Part shown: piece after piece, positions 5,424-6,779 of the stretch
Position numbering within the stretch: the first letter of the stretch is position 1
How the letters are laid out: each line of letters opens with the position of its first letter
Source: Nitrosomonas sp.
GTDB lineage: Bacteria > Pseudomonadota > Gammaproteobacteria > Burkholderiales > Nitrosomonadaceae
Assembly (NCBI GenBank): GCA_021774205.1
Contig: JAJFJI010000105.1
Span: 1-6,779 of the forward strand
Length of the DNA: 6,779 nt
Direction of reading: 5' to 3'
Notes under the pieces: generated by a model
Database searches by the model: none
What the model was told of the DNA's origin: nothing
The model's input: the letters and a program-made list of their open reading frames with translations, nothing else
Program-made: the position numbers and the translations under genes

Positions 5424-6779
5424 TTAAAAATTTGCTTGCCATCTTTTTAGCAATAAGGAATTGCTAACTACCGATACTGAGCTCATTGCCATCGCTGCGC
5501 CTGCGATGACTGGACTAAGCATTCCGATTGCAGCCAGTGGAATACCTAATGTGTTGTAGACAAAAGCAAAAAATAAATTTTGGCGGATTTTTCTTAATGT
5601 TGCGCGTGAAAGAGAGATTGCATCCGCAGCACTCATTAGGTCATTGCGTATCAGGGTTATATCGGCTGCTTCAATCGCTACATCAGAACCTGCGCCGATA
5701 GCAAAGCTTACATCGGCGGCAGCCAATGCTGGCGCATCGTTGATACCATCACCGATCATGCCAGTGAACTGACCGCTAGTCTTCATCCTCATGACTTCAT
5801 TTGCTTTGTCTTGAGGTAATACTTCAGCACGATAATTGATGATTCCAGTCTGTTTAGCAATAGCTGCAGCAGTAATAGCGTTATCGCCTGTTAGCATAAC
5901 AATTTCGATACCCATAGACTTTAGACGTTTTACAGCCTGTATTGAGGTTTCCCGAAGTTGATCAGCTATGGCGAGATAGCCAAGTATTTTAGGTGAGTTG
6001 GTGCTAGCAACCGCAACGCCAATGACTGTTTTTCCTTCTGCTTGTAATGTTGTGATTTGGTTGTTGTCAACTTGTACACCGTGGTCGATCAGAAATTTGG
6101 GTGATCCAAGTACATAGTCGCTGGTATCAATACGTGCGGTAACGCCACCACCGGGAATGGCAATGAAATCACTCGCCTGTTTTGTTGGGATGTTGTTTTT
6201 TAAAGCATACGCCAATACTGCTTTTGCCAGTGGATGTTCAGATCCTTGTTCCAGTGAAGCTGCAATTTGCATGAAGTCGTTAGTGGTAATGGACTTTGCC
6301 GGGATAATATCTGTTACTTGCGGTTTTCCTTGCGTCAAGGTGCCAGTTTTGTCGATAATGAGCGTCTGAATTTTTTCAGCATGTTCCAGTGCCGCCGCAT
6401 TCTTTACCAATACACCAACCTGTGCACCGCGCCCTGTCCCAACCATGATTGCTGTTGGTGTTGCCAATCCTAGGGCGCAGGGGCAGGCAATAACTAATAC
6501 TGCAACAGCGTTGATCAAGGCAGACACAAAATCGCCTGTTAGCCACCAAGTAATAACAAAAGTTACGATGCTGATAGCGACGACGATCGGTACAAATATC
6601 CCGGAAATGGTATCAGCCATGCGTTGAATCGGAGCCTTGGAACCTTGTGCTTCTTCTACCATATGAATAATGGCGGCGAGTTGGGTATGGGCGCCAACGC
6701 TAGTTGCACGGCATTTCAGCAGGCCTTGCTGGTTTAGCGTTGCGGCAAAGACTTTCGCGCTAACCTGCTTACTGACAGG
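5424..6779 (-). CDS. copA: Cu(I)-exporting P1B-type ATPase CopA (5' part outside the window)
   Basis: CopA pumps Cu(I) from the cytoplasm across the inner membrane using ATP. The frame is open to the right edge, giving 451 visible residues beginning Pro-Val-Ser-Lys-Gln, just after where the actuator-domain TGE motif should be. The Met at 6662 is internal, since good family sequence (for example QGLLKCRATSVGA) continues upstream of it. Counting from the window edge, the copper-site Cys-Pro-Cys is at 99-101 in a membrane helix, the phosphorylation motif DKTGT at 143-147 and the N-domain SEHPLA at 180-185. MLTGDN follows at 295-300 and GDGINDAP at 343-350. The last two helices carry Tyr-Asn (408-409) and Met432-xxx-Ser436, which with the Cys-Pro-Cys define the Cu(I)-specific P1B-1 class. 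It heads the visible copA-copZ-csoR operon. The N-terminal HMA domains, first helices and promoter cannot be seen here. Confidence 0.96.
   Translation of the reverse strand, partial: PVSKQVSAKVFAATLNQQGLLKCRATSVGAHTQLAAIIHMVEEAQGSKAPIQRMADTISGIFVPIVVAISIVTFVITWWLTGDFVSALINAVAVLVIACPCALGLATPTAIMVGTGRGAQVGVLVKNAAALEHAEKIQTLIIDKTGTLTQGKPQVTDIIPAKSITTNDFMQIAASLEQGSEHPLAKAVLAYALKNNIPTKQASDFIAIPGGGVTARIDTSDYVLGSPKFLIDHGVQVDNNQITTLQAEGKTVIGVAVASTNSPKILGYLAIADQLRETSIQAVKRLKSMGIEIVMLTGDNAITAAAIAKQTGIINYRAEVLPQDKANEVMRMKTSGQFTGMIGDGINDAPALAAADVSFAIGAGSDVAIEAADITLIRNDLMSAADAISLSRATLRKIRQNLFFAFVYNTLGIPLAAIGMLSPVIAGAAMAMSSVSVVSNSLLLKRWQANF

Noticed and set aside
6660..6662. The ATG at 6662-6660 as the start of a short 412-residue ATPase.
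   Set aside because: The frame stays open to the window edge, and the 39 codons upstream read as normal P-type ATPase sequence beginning near the expected TGE motif. The gene is cut by the window, not truncated at this Met.

Overview
This window looks like ordinary chromosomal core sequence from a betaproteobacterium, followed by a copper-handling operon. The taxonomic guess is inference. It rests on the divergent arrangement of mreB and gatCAB, on the style of the GatA, GatB and MreB proteins, and on a fairly AT-rich composition. A member of the Nitrosomonadaceae would fit, but a protein search would be needed to say so firmly.

Layout: positions 1-20 (minus strand) probably hold the first codons of mreC. 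An AT-rich spacer of about 230 bases separates them from mreB (252-1337, minus), the actin-like rod-shape protein. The mreB N-terminus carries a 27-base in-frame tandem duplication. A 148-base divergent intergenic region (1338-1485) separates mreB from gatC, gatA and gatB (1486-4837, plus), the three subunits of the tRNA-dependent amidotransferase that makes Gln-tRNA(Gln) and/or Asn-tRNA(Asn). After a 39-base convergent gap come csoR, copZ and copA on the minus strand (4877-6779). They are transcribed in the order copA, copZ, csoR. copA runs off the right edge, so its N-terminal part and the operon promoter are outside the window.

The genes form three functional units. MreB (with MreC) organises cell-wall elongation at the inner membrane. 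GatC, GatA and GatB form one heterotrimeric enzyme. In the copper module, CopA exports Cu(I), CopZ carries Cu(I) in the cytoplasm, and CsoR is the Cu(I)-responsive repressor, with the Cys-His-Cys ligand spacing of true copper sensors.

I found no RNA genes, insertion sequences, CRISPR arrays or convincing new system. The points most worth a second look are the duplicated MreB N-terminus, the long mreB-mreC spacer with a 56-codon open frame, the uncertain csoR start overlapping copZ, and a perfect 15-base inverted repeat between copA and copZ.
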